Positions 59,229 through 64,000 of a stretch of DNA of 64,000 bases are shown in pieces (within the stretch, counting starts at the first letter, position 1; every line of letters begins with the position of its first letter). A model generated the notes under the pieces. That model was not told where the DNA came from. It saw only the letters and a list, made by a program, of their open reading frames with translations, and ran no database searches. The translations under genes and the position numbers were made by a program. The DNA comes from Fagopyrum homotropicum (taxonomy: Eukaryota > Streptophyta > Magnoliopsida > Caryophyllales > Polygonaceae), in contig BSWB01000001.1 in assembly GCA_033239125.1 (NCBI GenBank), positions 818,501 through 882,500 of the forward strand, written 5' to 3'.

Positions 59229-59951
59229 ATGGTCGCCGGGAAGTCCAAACCACGAGCAAAAGTTCAACATCCTCCTCCTCCACATCTATCACCTTCTCAG
59301 TTCTCTCATTCCGCCACAAAGGTCGCCGTCGCCCAAATTTGCCGCTCAGCCGGCTTCAAAGCCTGCCAACCCTTCGCTCTCGAAGCCCTAACCAAAATAT
59401 CTACCCTCTACCTCGAATCCCTTGCCCGTTATGCGGCTGATAGTGCCAATGTATCCGGAAGAACGCAATCCAACCTCATTGACGTGGTCTGCGGTTTGGA
59501 AGAGCTCGCTTCTCCCATAGGCTTCTCTGGTGCTTCCCGCTATGGAAAGTGCTTACTAAGCTCCGGAGTATTGAAAGAGCTCCGGTCGTTTGTTGGAACC
59601 ACCAAGGAGTTGCCTTATGCCAAGCCGATGCCAGTTCGGCCTGGTGATCATGTGGATTTAGGGGTTGGAGATGATCGCCGAAGAAGACCGGAGATTCCTT
59701 CGTGGTTGCCCAAATTTCCTGATGTGGTGGATGTGAATGACGATCGAGGTCGGAGCGAATTGTATTGGGAGGAGAAGAAGGTTGAAGAAGGGGTAATGAT
59801 GCAGGAGTCGTTGAAAAAGGAGAAAAAGAGAGCAAAATTGTTGCCACTGAGACGAGATAGAGTCAAATTTAGGGTTTTAGGCAAGAAGAAAGGTAATATT
59901 GATGGAACGGATAATGGTAAAGTTTGTGTTTTTGGAGAAATTGATGTTTGA
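59229..59951 (+). CDS. TAF8: TAF8-like TFIID subunit, copy 3
   Basis: 240 aa, intact, with BTP histone fold and TAF8-type C-terminal motif as in copies 1 and 2. Changes include QPSALEAL to QPFALEAL, YIESL to YLESL and SRHGK to SRYGK. The tail CVFGEIDV is intermediate between the other copies. An in-frame ATG lies 42 bp upstream, but copy 2 lacks it, so the ATG at 59229 is preferred. Confidence 0.84.
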   Translation: MVAGKSKPRAKVQHPPPPHLSPSQFSHSATKVAVAQICRSAGFKACQPFALEALTKISTLYLESLARYAADSANVSGRTQSNLIDVVCGLEELASPIGFSGASRYGKCLLSSGVLKELRSFVGTTKELPYAKPMPVRPGDHVDLGVGDDRRRRPEIPSWLPKFPDVVDVNDDRGRSELYWEEKKVEEGVMMQESLKKEKKRAKLLPLRRDRVKFRVLGKKKGNIDGTDNGKVCVFGEIDV

Positions 59952-61744
59952 TCTGGTGATCTTTAGAGATCAAAGGGTTTATACCTTATGCTGTATAGTT
60001 CAACGGTTTTCATTCATATAATGGAATAGCTAGAAGAAAGATATAGTGATTCATGAGAGGCAATATTCAAGGCAGAAATTTTGAAACGGAAGTAGTTTAG
60101 TATTTTTGGCACATCTTTCTTATTCCTTGCTTATGTTGAAGGTACTTCATGCCCTTTGACGGAGAGTGGTGTAAAAGCCCAGTTTCAACATAGCCGAAGG
60201 CTTATTGAAGTTTTGGAGCACTTGTTTGCATTTTACTGTCTTTCTGTTGACATATTGGTAGAATTCTAGCAACAAAGATCAATGTGATCCATCCAGAATT
60301 TGAATTCTAAAGATTACATAACAGCTGATTTTTCCTTGAGTAGTTCATTGGGGACATGGGCAATGGATTACTTTGGAAAAAGAAATTTTCAGTTTAAGAT
60401 GAAGATGATATGAGAACGTGGAACTGAAACTCTTACTAGTGAAAGAAGTTCCAAGATGGTTGAGGAAAAACTCAAGATTGCATAAGACCCGGATTCTCAG
60501 TTCGTCAAGGTCAGCAGGATTGCAGAAATGCTGCACTCTCTGAAACTGGTGCAGCAATGAGTTACTTTGGAAAAGAAATTTTTAGTTTAAGATGAAGATG
60601 ATATGAGAATGTGGAACTGAAACTCTTACTAGTGAAAGAAGTTCCAAGAGGGTTGAGGAAAAACCCAAGATTGCATAAGACCCGGATTCTCAGTTCGTTA
60701 AGGTCAGTAGGATTGCAGAAATGCTGCACTCTCTGAAACTGGTGCTTGTCAATTGTTTGCTAAGTATGCAGTGTTCTAATCTTCTTTTTGAACTTAGTAT
60801 CACATTAATTGCTTGTTTATTTATGTCTGATATTACATTTGTATAGATGTCATTATGCCTCGATGCAGAGGACTCACAGATGGCTTACCACTAGTTCTAT
60901 CCAGAAACTAGTCTAAACTTTGCATCTGTTGTTGATGACATAAAGGTTCAAATCTTTCTCAATTCTTTTTTTAGGTTTTAATCTTCAGTTAATGCATCCT
61001 TTGATGAATTCTTATATACTGGTTGGGTTTTCGAGTACAACATTTGGAACAAAGTGAAATGGTTCCTGGGATCTTCTCAAACTGTTTAAGATGAGAAGTC
61101 GAAGCTATAAACCGTAATGAAAACTTGTGTTGAATCAGTAACCAATACTATAATCCCTTTGACCCAGTTTCATCCCATGGTTTTCCCTCTTGTGAATCTG
61201 TGACCCAGAAAGGAATGCAAAATCAATCAGGATATTACTTTGTATTAGATTTAGAAGAATTAATACTTCTGTTTGGTTTGAGCTAGAAGAGCTTAAATTT
61301 ACTGTTCAGAAAATCCTCTTTTGTTATATATGCTTTCCAGTATGTTATAAAGCTTCCATTTTTGTTCCTGAACTATAATCTTGCATGAACTTTCTGCAGA
61401 ACGCAACTTTGTTCCTTGTATTCGAGCTTACAGGTTAGATTTTTTTCTATGTTATAAGTTGTTTAGGAACTCCTCAATGGGAATGGTTAGTAGTTTTCTG
61501 TGGAAATGTTGCTTCTTTTCTTAATGTAAGAATGCTAGATGGAAATAAGTTATAAATTTGTACTTGTATTATTATTATACCATTTGAAAATGCAGACACA
61601 AGCAAATGAAGTCATAACATTTACACAAGAACAAATTATACAATATGAAGTAATTTACAAATGAAGTCATAACATTAACACAAGAACAGAAACGAGATAA
61701 AAGACAGTCCAACATGACAAATGCACCACTCGATTGAAATCGAG
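59952..61744. other. Spacer between TAF8 copy 3 and lipase copy 2
   Basis: Duplicate of 44821-46681, with the same 194-bp tandem duplication at 60360-60747. No gene. Confidence 0.6.
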
Positions 61745-63812
61745 TCAATCAAACTCGGGTTTAGGCAAATCATCTTCAGCAGGCTCACTCCTAACCCACT
61801 CTCCATCGTCTCTTAACACCATCCCTTTGTTCTTCTGAACCCACCAACTCGCCGGAACCAGAAGCTCTTCCTTGAGAAAATCACAAGACTTATTAACCAA
61901 AGCCAAGCTCCTCTTTATCTTCAGCTCAAACTTGCCCTTCTTGCCATGCCATCCATTCACCACATGAAGTAATCCCTGAAGATTGTGCCAATCACCAGGG
62001 TTCTTCGAATCCTTCAAGTATGGAGACTTTCTCGTGTCGATCTTAAGCTCTGTCCCGGTATTTTCATACCCCAATATGCTTGTCGGGTAATGCGGGATCA
62101 CATCGATTACATTCTTGACATGAAGGGCTTTGAGATTCGAGTGTGAGTCGAATCTTTCGTTGAAGTTCTTGTTGCCCACTTTAGGACACCCGAAGACGAT
62201 TGCACATACGGGGATCGACTGTGTTAAATTCTCGGCCACGTCGAATGCACTTATGACTGAAAGGCTTGCTCCTAGACTGTGGCCTGTAAATATGATGCTA
62301 ATGTTCTCATCTTGGTACCTGAAGTTAATGATCAACAACATTAACCCAATCCAGGTTAATCCAACCAAAATAGGAAGAGCAGTTTATCAACCTTATATAT
62401 TGGGACGACGACAACCCAGTTCAGGTTAATCCAACCAAAATAGAAAGAGTAGTTTATCAACCTTATATATTGGGACGACGACGTAACCAAAGATTAGTTA
62501 CTAACCTGTTGATCAATTCCTTAAGCTTAGTCAAGAGCTGAATCCTGGCGCTCACTTTGGTAAAAGGCGACTTAGGATCATCAGACACATACATGCTCAA
62601 CCAACCTTTCATCACCTTCGGATTGCGGTCGTCGTCATCGTCATCATCATCATCATCTCCACCGTCAATCCCATGATGCTCCTCCCCCAACAACATCTTC
62701 GGATTGTGGTGGTCGTCGTCGTCATCATCATCATCATCTCCACCGTCAATCCCATGATGCTCCTCCCCCAACAACACCTTCGGATTGTGGTGGCCGTCAT
62801 CATCGTCGTCGTCATCATCATCTCCACCGTCAATCCCATGATGCTCCTCCCCCAACAACACCTTCGGATTGTGGTGGTCGTCGTCATCGTCATCATCATC
62901 ATCTACACCGTCAATCCCATGATGCTCCTCCCCCAACACCTTCGGATTGTGGTGGTCGTCGTCATCGTCATCGTCATCGTCGTCGTCATCATCATCATCA
63001 TCTCCACCGTCAATCCCATGATGCTCCTCCCCCAACAACACCTTCGGATTGTGGTGGTCGTCGTCATCGTCATCGTCATCATCATCATCTCCACCGTCAA
63101 TCCCATGATGCTCCTCCCCCAACAACACCTTCGGATTGTGGTGGTCGTCGTCATCGTCATCATCATCATCTCCACCGTCAATCCCATGATTGTGGTGGTC
63201 GTCGTCATCGTCGTCGTCATCATCATCATCTCCACCGTCAATCCAATGATGCTCCTCCCCCAACAACACCTTCGCAGATTGAAGCTTCGCGGCAAGCACG
63301 TCGACCCACTCGTAACACCTATTGGTCCCACGCCATACCACGTAGATCTCCCTTCGACCAAGCCGGGCACTGACGTGGTCATTGCTGACTGCCACGTAGC
63401 CAATCCAGTTGGACTCGCGGTCCCACCTCTCCCTCGAATGTGATTTCAGAAGAAACGCTTCCGGAAGACTAACCCGCGCGGTGGCATAGAGGAATCCAAC
63501 GACGTTGTAGTCGTCAGCCCGAGGAAAGAACACCTAATAAAACACTTATCAGAAATTTTGAAAAAACTAACCCAAAATCAATCGACAATAGAAGAAAATA
63601 ACCTTCTCGAGCATAGACTTCTTTCCATAGAAACTACAACCACAATATCTCGAGGTTTTATCGTTGATGAAGGTGTCATGGGCGACTTGGCTGAGGTCAC
63701 CGCAATGGATGATTAGGCGGCGAAGATCTAGGCTCATCGGGTTCAAGATCCCATCCCAGTTTTTGCTTCCTAGAAGCTCTTCCCATGGTGTTTGTTCTTC
63801 TTGATTTTCCAT
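61745..63812 (-). CDS. Class III lipase / phospholipase A1-II-like with Asp-rich expansion
   Basis: Three exons, 63812-63603, 62506-63533 and 61745-62318 (minus strand), all in phase; 603 aa, against about 400 for typical phospholipase A1-II proteins. The N-terminus has WEELLGSKNWDGILNP and LDLRRLIIHCGD, typical of the family. The catalytic core has the GHSLG elbow with Ser427, Asp485 (NVIDVIPHYP) and a His-rich block at 523-537 (DWHNLQGLLHVVNGWH). No transit peptide is evident, so a cytosolic enzyme releasing fatty acids from the sn-1 position of phospholipids is likely. Residues about 159-372 are an in-frame array of GEEHHGIDGG-(Asp)n-HHNPKVLL units, one unit in the sister copy. A TATA-like site is about 95 bp upstream. 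Confidence 0.88.
62628..63269 (-). repeat. Coding minisatellite in the lipase gene
   Basis: Eight IDG(G/V)-plus-Asp-run units, seven with GEEHH, in units of about 80-100 bp. The units differ mainly in the number of GAT/GAC codons. All changes keep the frame. The array lies between the VWRGTN strand region and the GWLSMYVSDD segment. Confidence 0.92.
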
Positions 63813-63903
63813 GGCTATACGTGGGTTGAGTTGAGGGTGAATGGGGAATGTACTTATGGTGTTTTAACGTGTGTAATTTGAGCAACTAATATGGAACATC
63901 AGT

Positions 63904-63914
63904 CATTATAAATG
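63904..63914 (-). promoter_or_regulatory. Possible TATA element of lipase copy 2
   Basis: The minus strand reads CATTTATAATG about 95 bp upstream of the start codon. The same sequence is kept upstream of copy 1 near 48268. Confidence 0.35.
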
Positions 63915-64000
63915 AATTAATGAGATCATTACATATTTGGTTGATCCAGGTTTTATGAACGATGTTAGTGCTTAACTTGTGTTTCACCTCAAAAGCCTGT

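Larger units (their letters stand above)
57396..64000. repeat. Segmental duplication unit T, copy 3: TAF8 + lipase
   Basis: Colinear with 42234-48450 and continuing to the end of the window, which cuts it in the lipase upstream region. Confidence 0.85.

Noticed and set aside
62903..63403. 166-codon minus-strand frame of Met/Thr repeats
   Set aside because: A shifted reading of the same minisatellite; the lipase frame explains the DNA.
62673..63443. 256-codon plus-strand ORF rich in Val/Ile across the lipase gene
   Set aside because: It is the antisense reading of the Asp-codon minisatellite (GAT/GAC becomes ATC/GTC). Its length follows from the repeat, not from selection.

Overview
The window is nuclear DNA from a flowering plant, most likely a dicot. 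It is AT-rich, and its split genes have GT-AG introns and encode plant-specific families: signal-peptide-less non-specific phospholipase C, RABA1 GTPases, class III phospholipase A1 and a plant TAF8-like protein. I cannot name the species. No tRNA, rRNA or CRISPR was recognised. All exon joins are manual readings of splice sites and phase; nothing was aligned by computer.

Left part (1-9.2 kb): the decayed 3' end of a Ty3/gypsy element on the minus strand; a complete five-exon non-specific phospholipase C gene (521 aa, minus strand); and a small hAT-type MITE with a perfect 8-bp target duplication.

Transposon block (9.2-21.3 kb): three DNA elements lie end to end, each bounded by (TA)n microsatellites. 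The first is a 9.1-kb Mutator-like element. It carries a FAR1/MULE transposase broken by one TGA, and a convergent 12-exon, uninterrupted Ulp1-like gene (962 aa) in which the expected catalytic Cys is Ser. The second (1.6 kb) is a non-autonomous relative with an internal 126-codon ORF. The third (1.2 kb) has a different TIR and GTTCAT/ATGAAC subterminal arrays.

Middle (21.3-42 kb): three copies of a PIF/Harbinger-type MITE are spread through the window, the first of them here. A probable 54-aa proline/glutamine-rich gene lies on the minus strand, followed by an ABCF5-like pseudogene, two tandem RABA1 genes, a membrane RINGv (MARCH-like) gene and a LINE gag remnant.

Right part (42-64 kb): a patchwork of segmental duplications. 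A TAF8 + lipase block occurs at 42.2-48.4 kb and again at 57.4-64 kb; a truncated TAF8-only copy lies at 48.5-50.75 kb. A RABA1 + RINGv block (from 33.8-37.5 kb) recurs at 50.8-55.2 kb. The copies differ in fate. All three RABA1 and all three TAF8 frames are open, but the third RABA1 has lost its promoter region. One lipase is frameshifted, while the other has gained an in-frame Asp-rich coding minisatellite. The second RINGv copy carries a Trp-to-stop change.
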